Made by a program: the position numbers and the translations under genes | Notes under the pieces: model-generated | Database searches by the model: none | What the model was told of the DNA's origin: nothing | Seen by the model: only the letters and a program-made list of their open reading frames with translations | Origin: Ascidia mentula | Taxonomy: Eukaryota > Chordata > Ascidiacea > Phlebobranchia > Ascidiidae | Direction: 5' to 3' | Length of the DNA: 64,000 nt | NCBI GenBank assembly: GCA_947561715.1 | Contig: OX387197.1 | Location: 23,958,266-24,022,265 of the forward strand | Shown here: piece by piece, positions 1 through 11,800 of the stretch | Layout of the letters: the number at the start of each line of letters is the position of its first letter | How positions within the stretch are numbered: position 1 is the first letter of the stretch

Positions 1-561
1 AGTGGAACATTCATTAGTGGGGTTACAGTTTCTTTTTGTTAAACTTTCAACACTATTTTTACCAAGTAGTTCACAAGCAAGGGTATTTCAACATTAGAGC
101 CTTGATTGGAATTATTGACGTAGGCAAACCATACAAGAATGTGTTAATGTTCAGAGCGTCCACGCCTCTTCGGCGTTTTCGGCATTTCACTTTTGGAAGT
201 GTTGTCTGCTGTTGCGCTTTATTCGTGAACTTTATACACTGCCGAATTTAAACAGTTTCTTGCTACAGAAAGAACAAGCGTGTCCTGACTCCCATATCTT
301 CCTGTTTCCTTAACGGGGCATCGTCTGCACAGCATGCTGCTGCTGCATTTCCCTGGCTTCCAACAATCAGTGTAAAACAAGTAATTTGGTGCGTCGCCTA
401 TGTTGGTAGGTCCTTTGGTATTGGTGTAGCGAACGGCTCGCGTTGAAAGGTTGTTTCCAGCTGAGGCGTCACCAACTTTGCTGGATTTCTTGTAAACGTA
501 GATAGCAGTTCTCTAAAAACGTGTCTCGTCTCAACTGCTGATATTATTTATTCTATTACAC

Positions 562-743
562 CAGTGGTTCCCAACTCTTATGACGCAATTCATCCCGAAA
601 AATGTTATAATGGCGCAAACGAGAAATGTTGACCTTTTTGGAGACGAATTCGCTTGCGTAATACAATAATTTGCTTTTTTATGAGTGCGACAGCTTAACG
701 GTGTTATTACGTGCGTGTAAAGCAAATGGTCATAAAACCACTG
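562..743. mobile_element. hAT-like nonautonomous element (MITE), degraded
   Basis: The left end reads CAGTGGTTCCCAAC, the typical start of hAT-superfamily terminal repeats. The right end carries the exact inverted 8-mer AACCACTG at 736-743. The element is about 182 bp, close to the 177 bp of the clearer copy at 14748-14924. Beyond the outer 8 bp the right repeat is poorly conserved, and the flanking 8 bp do not form a convincing target duplication. It may be an old copy or a chance pairing. Confidence 0.45.
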
Positions 744-2575
744 TAAAAAGGACTATTTGTATGTGAACACTTATCTATGGTTGCATTTATCGGTTTTGGA
801 TCTAAACAAGTAATTGTTCAAACTTTGGTCCTTTCTGCTGTTGCATAAATGGGTGCTACCAGTAATCGGTAATGACGGATCAAAGCAACTGCTTAAGTTG
901 CTTGCAAACCCAGCGGAAACCACGAATACTTTTCAGTCAGTGCACGTCGAACGTTGATTATTTTTGTGGTAGAATTAGTTGAAAACAAAGCTTAAATTTA
1001 ACGCCGTCATGGTGTTGACTCTTTGCCAATTTAAACCCTTGTAAACTTTTCTGTGATCGTCCGAAGTTGCCCTTATTCGAACTTGCAATAGACCGCTATT
1101 CAACTTCTTGTTGTTACTTATTTAAAGCCTTATAAGGTCGTGCGGACGCCGCAACGCGTTGCCCTTCCTCCATTGGTGTTACTGTGGGTCACGCATTGCA
1201 CAAGCCAAAGCACGCTCCGGCCGGTGTTAAGTTGTATACAATACATGAACTCTTGCCGTCGTCTTTTTGACATCGCATGGAACTACTATCGCAGCCTTGA
1301 ACTTGGAGCGAATACATGCAGAGGATTGCAACACGCATCTATACTTACTTGCTTCGTTTTTTTAGCCTTCATTATCGAAATCCCCCTCCCGATCTGGCGT
1401 AACGGGAAAAAAACAAAACATTTTTTCTATGCTTAAATATTGCGTGGTTAACGCGATTCGAGTTTCAAGAGATTTTGACACGGAACGCAACAACAGATTT
1501 AGCTGCTTTGTCACAACCACTGACCGTATGGCGTTTGCGACGAACTGGGGGGAATTTTGCCGCCTTTAATTAAAGCTGACGATTAGAGATAAGTTTATTG
1601 TCTAACAGCGTTGCCACGCAACGTTCTGTCATGTGTATAATCCCAACAAACGCCATTGATTGCGACAAAGACAAATTTTGATGAAGTTCATTTCGTCCAC
1701 CCACCACTTCTCATGTGACTGTGAAGTTTTTTGAAGCTTCTATTAAAAGGTTGTTGCGTCGACTCAAAAAGTTCCTTGAGATTGGTCCGCTGGATGGTCG
1801 ATGGTAAAATCGTTAATCGAGTAATTTGGGAAATTTGTTCCCATCAGGGTTCAAAACTCTTGCTGCATTCCTCTTACTGTTACATAGATGAGAGCAGCAC
1901 ATCGTGTGGAAATGTCGTACATACGCAACGTCAATGCGTGACCGCACGAATTACAATGTGCGTAGCCGCCTCAGACGAGGAAGTCCTGCTTACATTATTC
2001 GTTTTTTTCTGTCTTGCTTGGCTTTCACCACCAGTTAATTTGCATAGCGGTGGAAGTGAAAGTGTCGCGCGCTCCTTCGCCTTCTGTCACGTCACTGACG
2101 GCGGTTTCGCGAACAGTGGTTTTGCATGTGGGTTTTTCTCGAAAATTTAAATTCGATGATCCTGGTTTTTTTTCTTGGACTTTGTTCTAAACAGTAAATT
2201 AAATGCGTCTTGTGACCGAGAAAGGTTCGAAGTGCAATAATCATAATATGGTGTCTGTCCAGGAATGGTTGCTCCTTCGGTCGCTAGTTTGCATCTGCAG
2301 TCACGTATTGGTGAAGAATGTTACGCATACGTTTTTTATGTGTTTATTTTGTTGGTGTTGAATTAGGCGGGTAATGATCTGCACTCGCCACCAATCGAGA
2401 TGTTTTTTTTTCGGAAAAATATGTGAGGAAACGTTTAACACGTCCCGAAATTATCCCCACTTTTTGTAAACACGAAATTTGGCAAATCCTACACATTAGC
2501 TTGTAACAAAATGTCGAATTAAGGCTGCACCACATTCTGAAAAAATCGGGCCCCGAAACAGATAATTTTTTTCCT

Positions 2576-2583
2576 TGACGTCA
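2576..2583. promoter_or_regulatory. CRE palindrome TGACGTCA
   Basis: Exact CREB/ATF consensus in the intron before the first visible ERC exon. A second copy lies 102 bp downstream at 2678-2685. Binding is inferred from the motif only. Confidence 0.4.
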
Positions 2584-2677
2584 TTTTTACGTGATACCCA
2601 AATACCACCGTAAATAACCTTCTCAAAAATGTAGCGCGCATTTTCATGAACTTTTGTTCGAAAACTTGTTCACCGAG

Positions 2678-2685
2678 TGACGTCA
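2678..2685. promoter_or_regulatory. CRE palindrome TGACGTCA
   Basis: Exact CREB/ATF consensus 27 bp upstream of the ERC exon at 2713, paired with the copy at 2576-2583. Confidence 0.4.
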
Positions 2686-2712
2686 TACTAAACCCACTCG
2701 TTTGTTTCCCAG

Positions 2713-2867
2713 AATGCTGCAGGACGACAACGATAGGTTGGTTCGAGAGAATGAACTCCTTCAAAGAACGATGGAGGAAATGGAAACCAGGATCGAAGCC
2801 CAACGTCAGACTCTCGACACTCGGGACGAATCTGTCCGAAAACTCCTCGAAATGCTTCAATGCAAGG
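2713..2867 (+). CDS. ERC: ERC exon A (first exon in window)
   Basis: 155 nt. The acceptor is TTTCCCAG and the donor is AAGG|GTGAG. The exon starts on the third base of a codon and ends after the first base of a Gly codon. It encodes coiled coil with RENELLQRTMEEMETRIEAQ and RDESVRKLLEMLQCKG, a block strongly conserved in all ERC proteins (about residues 1-52 of the visible part). Confidence 0.95.
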
Positions 2868-5800
2868 GTGAGATTTTGGTATATTATCACTTGTACAAGA
2901 CGGTTCTTCTCGCAGCTAGGCTGGGCTCATATGTCTAGCAGCATCAGCAATGTATTGTTTGGGTAAATTGGTTGTATTGTAAAACAAAAAAGGCTCTTGG
3001 CCAAAATAGCCTTGTTTATATCATGAATAACCCTCAGTAGCAGAACTGGTTATATTGGTTTTGGGTAAACGGCATTAAATAGTCTTCATTTTTTTACATA
3101 AACGTTTTGGGCATTGTTGTTTATTTACACTATCTGTTTATGATTCGGATACCCAACTTTCGCTTGGAATCTACCTTTAGGTCTTGTTACCTATAATGTG
3201 TTTTTGAACTGTTTCCCAAACACCTCTTGTCGGTATTGCTGGTGGTGCGGTTTGTAGTGAGCAACCCTTGTTACCGACAAAAACTAAAAATGAAAACTAA
3301 ATGTATAAAAAGCAGGCAAACATGTTTGACTCAAAGCTTGTAAAAATACGACATGTGGTGAGATTTAATGGAATATGTATTTTACCCACTTTCGTCGACG
3401 GACGTATGCGGTTGCGCCTGACCAAAAAGTTTAATTTTGCTTTGTTGTGTCATAAAACATCGAAAAAGACAAATTGGTCTCAGAGTTTGTAAACACACAA
3501 GACATGTTGTAATATTTCCTATTTTAATTGGGTTAATGCTTCACGCATTTTGCGTCGATGCGTTATGTGGTTGCGCAATTCCAAGTCATCGTCGTATATT
3601 TAACGACCTAAAATACCCCTTATAAGCGAACGCTAAAAATACGCGGAGATTACGCAAATACTTCACATACAGTCAGCAAACAAATCGACCAGTGGTTTTT
3701 ACCTTCGAAAAACTTCCCTACTGAGAAACATTTCTCGTTCCCAGCACAATCCACCCTCCCGTGATTGTTACGTCACGGAGCGTGCCCGCCCCATCGCTAC
3801 GTCACAAAACTTCCCCGCAATAACGTTTGGGATTGTTTTGTTATTTGGTCAGTCACGCCTTTCCAGTGTCATAGAACGTTTTAATTAGGATTGCGATGTA
3901 AGTTTGCGGTGAAACTGTTTTTGCGAACGGAAATGGGACCTTTTCTCGCCCTGCGGAAAATTTGACAAAGTTTTGGTTTTGTTTCTCAACTAATTTTGTT
4001 TTTCAAGGGCACAAATTCAACTTGGCAGTTGGTTTTCAGTACATTTTCACAAAATCGATTTTATATTACACGAAAAAACTGTCCTGTTTTACTATTGCTT
4101 TTACTGATACTCTTTTGTGGGTAATATATAGAGTTTTTTGCATCATATTTCTGCGAAAAGTAATCGTCCGTATTTCAATTGTTGTCGTAACGTCATGACA
4201 AAAACTTTGGTGTTAAATCGACAATTAATCAAAACCACGTGATTGGGGTGGATTCAAAGGCGTCACCGCCTTAATTGAGAGTGATGCGAGCATATATTAT
4301 CCTTGTCATCGTAATCTGATATAACATATTCGTTGGCATGGAAAATGCAGATGTTTTTCCTATAGTGGGTTAAGCAGCCTTTTAAATGTAGTGTCTCAGG
4401 TTACAAACTATATCAAAATGTCAATGAATTGGCTTGTCAACCGTTTTGTGTGTAAAACAATGTAATAGTTTTGATTACACTATACACAGAGCGTTAAAAT
4501 ACGACCTCTTAAAACATTGGACGTGCCGTGGGTATTCCCCGGAGGTTGTCTACCCCTGACCTAAGCTTAACATTTCCGATATGACTTGAGGCTGCAATGC
4601 ATGTTAATAGGGGATATCCACTTTTGGTTCTTAACGTTCCAGCAAATATTTCTACCCTCGTTCTTTAATGCTCAACAGGTTTGTCAAAATCGGACGATTT
4701 GAGTGTTGTGGCATCGGTGGAAATGGACGCCCTCCGAGTACAGGTTTCCGATTACGAAAGTCGACTCGCACACAGCGACTTGCTGCTCAGTGAGAAGGCA
4801 CGAGAATTGCAGAAGCTGAGGATGGTGGGTTCAAATCTCGGCGTCAGCATGTCGAGTTGTTTTGGATGAGGCCTTTTAAAATCCCGTATTTTCGCTAAAA
4901 GTCATTGTAATATCGGTAACTATCTGATCGAATTTTGAAAAAAATATTTGTTCTTTTCGCATCATGCAATTAATTATGGCTGCAGTCTGAGTTCGTAACG
5001 GAAAAGTGTTATGGTATTTTATTGACTGTTTAACTTTCGCTCTTTGAGTGTTATAAAGTGCTATCTGTTTTTAGTGATAGCTTTATTTGTTTTTATGTCA
5101 TGGCCGCAACTTTTTTAGGATGCTGAGGTTTTCAACAATTCCCCGGGAAAATCTAAAGCCATGAAATCTGCTTTGGAAGCAAAGGTTGGTTCATGTTCGT
5201 ATTATAGACGAGGTTTCTTGCTGTAACTCATAACACTTACAAAGCTTTTGTATTTTAAGCAATAAAGCCAATATTATGTTTAAGTGATTAAGCTGGCCTA
5301 TCTCATTAGTGGTCCTGTGTGCAGCTCATTTAAAACACTTTGTATTTAATGCAAATTTTCGTTGCATTTACCAGTGTTATTCGCACAGAGCTATTAGATA
5401 TACAAATGGCTGCTTTTTTACCAGTAAAATGAAAATATACCCGACTTCAATGCGTTATTATTTACCAGTAAACCTCTTGTAACAAAACTGAGGTGTTGTA
5501 TATGGTTGCTACAGGATACGAAGATTGCGTCACTGGAGCGAATAATCCGAGAGTTGGAGGAAGAAGTGAACTTGGCAAGAAGCGATGGAGCGATATCGAG
5601 TGCGGAAAGACAGGAGGAAATAAAACAACTAGAAGTTTACAAAAGTCACTCCAACTTTATGAAAACCAAGGTTGGTACAATATCGCGATATACGTTATTT
5701 TTTTAAACTTCTGTTCAGTTTTTTTTTTCAGTTGTATATGAGCACTTATATTCTAATATTTGAAATTAAAATTGCCTGAATGTCATTTTTCATTGACATT

Positions 5801-8800
5801 GTCTGGTTTGGCGGGACTTTCCTAAATGGATGGCGGGACTTTTCCTAATATTAAGTTAAGCCAAGTATAAATTGACAAACCAACCATTTTGTCATATAAC
5901 TACGATTTGCCAATCACTTCATGCTCAATTCCACTACTGGTCTTCAATTCCTTCGTTCTTGCTCTAAACCTACCACAACCAATTGACATTTCTTCCATTT
6001 TTTCCACGTTTACCAGATCGAGCAACTGAAGTCGGATCTTCAGAAAAAGGATACGGAAATGGTTTCTCTGCAGACGAGGTTGGACACTCTGAACAACCAG
6101 CAGTCTGACAGCAGGCAGCATATAGATGTATTGAAAGAGTCTCTCACCGCTAAAGAACAACGGGCCGCAATTCTTCAATCAGAGGTTAGCGTTGGAGATG
6201 AGCTTCGTATTTTTAAGCGGCTTTACTGCAAGTCGTTGTTGATGAAAAAGCCATGTTTCTAAAAATATGTTAATTTTATTTGCACGAAATAGCGCGCATT
6301 TTGGTTATTGCGTCTAACTTCTAAATGTTTGGTTATAGTGGCGATTAACTGGTTTCTAATTTCACTGTTGGGTTACAAATTTAAGGAAATGTGGTTGTAT
6401 AGCTAGGTGCACATTTTATTATTCGTCCGTGCAGCAAATTAATCCCAGAAGTAAACCAAGACTCTCAACAATCCTTTTATTCTATTTCTTACAAAAGCCC
6501 TTGATTTTCAATTCCGTTTCCAAGCAACGCGTATTGTTGCCAAGCAACGCCTGTTTTCTTGCTCACCAGGTCGACTCCCTGCGTTCCCGTCTGGACGAGA
6601 AGCAGAGAGTGATCGACCAGAAGCAGGAGCATCTTTCCCGCCTCCAGGAGGAAAGGAGCAGCAACGGATCTGAACTCTCCCACCTCCGAGACACTCTGGA
6701 TGTCAAGGATCGGAAGATCGCCGTCCTCCATAAAAAGGTCGGAGAAATGTTCTGTTGCGAAATTTTTTATTGTCGAATTGGTTTGAACAAATTTAACAGA
6801 GTTTGTTTATAAATTATTTTTTTTGCAACAGTATAACGTAGTTAGATCTGTTACTATTACCAGATTGAGAGCCTTGCGGAAGTGGTGCGGGAAAAAGATC
6901 GTCAAATCGCCGCCAACAGCGAGCGACTCACCGCCCTCCAGCAGGACTCCTCTACGAGCGATTCTGCACTCTCCACAATGGAAGAGGCTCTTACCGAAAA
7001 AGTAAATTGTTGTGCTCTCTGTTTCTTACCCGATGTAGAATCGTGGGCATAGAATTTGGGTACAAGATTATTCACAGCTTGATTTATTCAGTACTTGGAA
7101 GTCGTTTTGAACGCACCAGATATTATTGGCTGCTAGGGTAGTTTGCGTCCATTGTAAGTGTAACAGCAATTACCACCAGACCACCAATCTTATTAAAGTA
7201 TAACCAATTTACCGACCAATATACCAAGAAAAAAAACGATTGTCTGCAATTCTGGGTTCGAATCCCGGTGTGGTAAAAAAATGAATTGTGTTTTGGGACT
7301 TTTCCACCAAAGCTGTGTTTTCTCGGCCATTCGTTTTATCATTATTTTTATTATTAATTTTCAAGGACAAGGTCATAGAACGACTCCGCACCTCTCAAGA
7401 CTCCACCGATGAGAAATACAGGGAAGAACTCGAGGATTTAAAGAAAGCGAAACGAGCGCTCGAGAAGAGACTCGAAGGATTGCAGAAGAATCTTGCCGAG
7501 AAAGAGGTAAATCCCCCCATGTGAAACCACTCCCATATTCACAGAATATGATTGAAACAGTTGTTGCGTTTTGCTTTTAGACTGAAATCAGATGATATGT
7601 TGTAGTTTGTTAGTTGTACCGTTGTACGAAGTTTTTCTGTTGGCGGATTTTCCAAGTATAATTTATTTTGTACTGGTTTTCCTAATATTTGTAAAAAATT
7701 CCGACAATCACCGAAAACGACTGGAAAAACGAAATTGTTTGCATCAAGATCAAATAAATACTGCATAGAATTCCGCTACCCTGCATTAGGTCAACTCTTG
7801 TTATTATTTTCTCCAGTCTTCACTTGCTGAACTGCAGGAACACGCATCCTCTCTCGCCTCATCCGCTCTAAAGAAAGACTCGAAGGTGAAACAGATCGAA
7901 ATATTCCTCCAACAGAAGACGGAGGAAGTTGCTCGAATTTCCTCCCAACTTAAAAAGGTTTGCTAAGTTGCTCTCTACCGCCCCCAGCAACTAACAGATT
8001 TTTATGTATTCTAGGATTTTTCGTTAGGTTTGTAGTTGTTAGTAAAGAGAAAATAGCGGTGGCTATTCATTTTGAGGGATAGATTTTGCTTAATTTAAAT
8101 GCGTTAGTCCAATACTGATTTAAGTAAGATACACAAAATCTCTTTCACCTAAAAGCGCCAAGGATGATATCAATATGTTGTCGAATCTGCACCAGAATAA
8201 ACGCCCATCGTACGAGGGTTGCGTGTAAAGTTTCCCATCTACTCGAGTTGGTTAACGCCGTGGGTGCCAACCTATAGAGGCATGGTTCCAGGGTGTCCGT
8301 GAATAAGCGAAAGCAGTCTTTCCAACTGAAATTTACCCTTCATGCTTCCCAATTGTTACAGTTTTTATTAAATCGAAATTTGACAACTGTTGCAAGAGCT
8401 TAATCGTAATAATAATTAGGAGGTCCGCAGAAGGTCCATGAGCACAAAACGGTTGAAATACTCTGGGTTAATGTAACCACACCATCTGGTGGCGCTGTTG
8501 AGGCGTTTACCATAGCACACCAAGTCAGGACTGACGATTGGCAACACCATCAAGCGTCTAACCCATGTACCAAGATAAAAACCTAAACAGGATTTCTGCC
8601 CAGGATATCCTGGGTTCGAATCACGGTGTGGTCAAAACAATTTATAACACGGTCAATTTGGTGTCGTTAAGCCAAACGTTTCTTTAACCAATGTGAATTA
8701 CAGACCTCCGAGGAACACGAATCTCTTCAAGTAAGAACGCTTTGCTGACAGCAATGAATTGTTTTTTTAGCTCTTTGCTCTGCGAGTAGTTTGCAGTTTA

Positions 8801-11800
8801 ACAATTTGCTTTTTTTCAAGGGTGCCGCATTAATTTTGATTAGTTTTGCTTGATTTCTATGGTTTGCCGGTGCGTTTGAATACTTTTGACTTTGAATTAC
8901 TTTTAATCTTTTATTTATTTATTTCCTTTGTTTGGCAATAACACGTACAATGGCATTGTAGTTAAATGCGTTTTTTCCTGCATGCAATAAAAATACTTAC
9001 ACGTTTTAAGTTAATTTTATTGCTAACATTTGTCACCACTCAGTGAAACACACGCGATTATCGTAACCATTCCAATGCACTAATTTTCCTAAAAATAATC
9101 TTCATTTGCTCCACCAATGCCCCTGCGCTTTAACAAGCAATTGTACCGACTTTGGCCTTACTGACGTCATTGTGTTACGTCACACAGGCTCAACAGACGT
9201 CAGCCTTGGCGAGGACGAAGGAGGAAAACAAGGAGAAGATCGAAAAGCTTGAAAAGTCGTTGGCGGAAAAGACTGAGGAGGTAAAATTGAATCAAGCTTG
9301 TGCAGATAAAAGTCTTCGGCTTTTTTGCTTATTGCTTTGTTGTTTTCGTTGTCAAGGTGACGAGAGGGCAGGGTGAGCTCGATAGACTTCTGGAGATTTT
9401 GAAAGAAACCGAAAACGAGAAACACAATAAGGACAAGAAAATCATCGCCCTTGAAAAGTGAGACAATAGTTTCTATGTCACCACTGTTATTTTTTTATGG
9501 TGTTAAGCAGTGGTTTTTATGCTTCGGCAACTACACAACAAATATATCAGTTTTCAAATTCCCTTTGTTTGGGCGAGATCCAAACCTTACTGAAACATTG
9601 GTGTTGAGCATAATATGTGTGAGCATGGTATTGAGCATGGACAAAAGCAAGTGATTGGGGCGGTTTTAAACCAACGAACCTGTTATGTTTATCATCAGGC
9701 AAACCCGGGATCTTCAAGCTCAGATTAAATCCCTGAATGCGCAAATGCTTGAAGAGATAAAGAAAAAGGGAGCTGCCCAAGACAAAGACCTCGCAAAACT
9801 ATTGGTGAGTTTCATCCAATATTTTTTCCCTTACGTTCACTTACGCATATCTCTTGACAATTATGCGTTGTTCCAAATTTCCACGTTATGACAAAAATAA
9901 AAGAAATACGACACTTACACCACTCCATACGGTTGTATGTCATACTGCGCAATCTGCAACAACCATAATACGCAACCAGTTAAGAATATTTTTTGAATTT
10001 AATTATCATTTCTTTGCTTCTTCATACTGCTACGTGTGTACATAACACGTTGGACAACATGACACGCTCTTTTAACCACCAGCGTCAAATGAAAACGAGA
10101 GATGAGAGGATTGATGAGCTGGAGGAAGCTCTCCGTGAGAGCGTGAGCATTACAGCCGAACGGGAGGTCGTCCTCAGCAAGGAGGAAGATGCGAGACACA
10201 AAGTTGAAAAGCAGGTAAGAAAGAAGAAGGCAGAAGTTTTAAACGACCCGGATATTTTGCTTCTGTTGCTACCGAGCTTTGTATAATATCCAAGTGCTGA
10301 CTGTATTTAATTAAACCGATGGCTTCCCTGCCATATGGTTTAAATGTCGGATGGCTTGTGCCGATTACTCGGATATTAACGTTGTTTTTCGCACATTATT
10401 CTGTAACGTTGTCAAAAAAAACCTTCCTTTCTAACAAAGGTGTTTGTTTTATTGTTTTTTCACCCGTTGTATGTAAAGGTCAGTAATTTATCAGACCGTT
10501 CACAGTTTTATTATGTGGCGTTGGCGGTCGATTTTACAGTAAGGGGTTATTGTGACATCATAGTTACAGCTAAACCGGTCTTGTGCTTCTACGACCACAA
10601 AAAAAAGATCGGGTTGGACTTGCAGAGTCTTGACTCACGAAAATCCATGAAATGTCCCTTTTATATCAGTGTTACAAATTGCGTTTTACACAGAACGTTT
10701 AAACGACGCTTAAACTTCTGTTGTTCCGAATCCACAGATGGAGGAGTTAGTCCGGGAGTTCGAACAGACGAAAACGATCCTCAATCAGACAGGAAGCAAA
10801 CTCGCCGCATCGGAGGCATCACTCCATGAGAAGGATCGTTGCATCCAACAGATGAGGATCGAAAGGAGGAAGAATCTGGAAGAAGCGTTGGATGTAAAGT
10901 AGGTGTTACCGTAGATTCAAGTAGTTTTTGAACACGGTCTGGCCTCGCCAACCCAAACACCCAGAACCGACACAAAAATTATCAGGAATTTATGTATTTC
11001 CGTGCATTGGCCCCTGCAACTTTCCGATTTCGTAAATTTGCCATAATGTGACGAAGCAAAATAAATAAAAGAGGTCTGACTGTATGTGGAAATAATATTA
11101 ATTCCCTTGTTTCAATATAATTAGCTCATTTTTACAGATTTGTGCGATGAAAAAATGAAAAAAAAATGACTGGTGCATATTATTGTGGGTGACTTTTTTC
11201 TCGACCCAACTTTATTTATATAAAAAGCTTTGCTTTGTGTGAGGCCGAAGGCAAAAGTTTATGAAATAAGGACAGAATTTTTGAAACAAATTGGTCCCTA
11301 TACCGAATTACCCTATACCGATACATTTAACTCTGTCCTTCGTGTTACCAGGCAACAAGCGCTGCTGGCTGCCATCAGTGAGAAAGATGCCAACATCGCA
11401 TTACTCGAACTCTCCCAGTCCCGGAAACGCACGAATGCGGACGAAGTTTGTCTTCTGCGCAGAGAGAAGGACAAACTGGTCCAACAACTCAAACAACAGG
11501 TGACTATGGAACCGAAACATTCCGCACATTGAACAAATTTGCGTGTTTGCAACAATCGGAGAGTTTTGTTCGCTTGGTGGCAGGCGCAATCTTTGAAGAG
11601 TTCAGGCTGTGCGTTGTTGGCTTGCTGTGTTACACACGCACGATGAAACGTCGAGCGAGGTTGTTTTACTTTGCGTGCGAAACTACCGTCAAAATGTGTT
11701 TTACTGCGTTGGGACCGGGCTTTCTCTTTAAGAGGGGTGCTACGATCCAAAACCACGACAGACGAGGATATGGTCGTGAGTGCGCCAGATAAAGCACCCT

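Larger units (their letters stand above)
1..2712 (+). other. upstream ERC intron (5' end outside window)
   Basis: This sequence precedes the first recognised ERC exon. I looked for the preceding ERC coiled-coil exon, which must end after two bases of a codon, and found none. The intron therefore probably extends past the window start. It holds a hAT-like inverted-repeat element (562-743) and two exact TGACGTCA palindromes close to the acceptor (2576-2583, 2678-2685). Open frames of 60-140 codons here resemble no known protein. Confidence 0.6.
7958..9187 (+). other. ERC introns I-J and J-K
   Basis: Two introns of 746 and 457 bp around a 27-nt exon. The first holds SINE-like copy 2. The second ends with an exact CRE palindrome (9162-9169) 18 bp before exon K. 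Nothing else is recognised. Confidence 0.7.

Noticed and set aside
1731-2150. 139-codon plus-strand frame upstream of ERC exon A
   Set aside because: It has no similarity to ERC and no heptad pattern. It cannot be the missing upstream ERC exon, which should be coiled coil.
7255-7265. possible tRNA gene (GGTTCGAATCC)
   Set aside because: Only the B-box and a short 3' part look tRNA-like. There is no A-box, anticodon arm or acceptor pairing, and a second diverged copy with an A-rich tail indicates a SINE.
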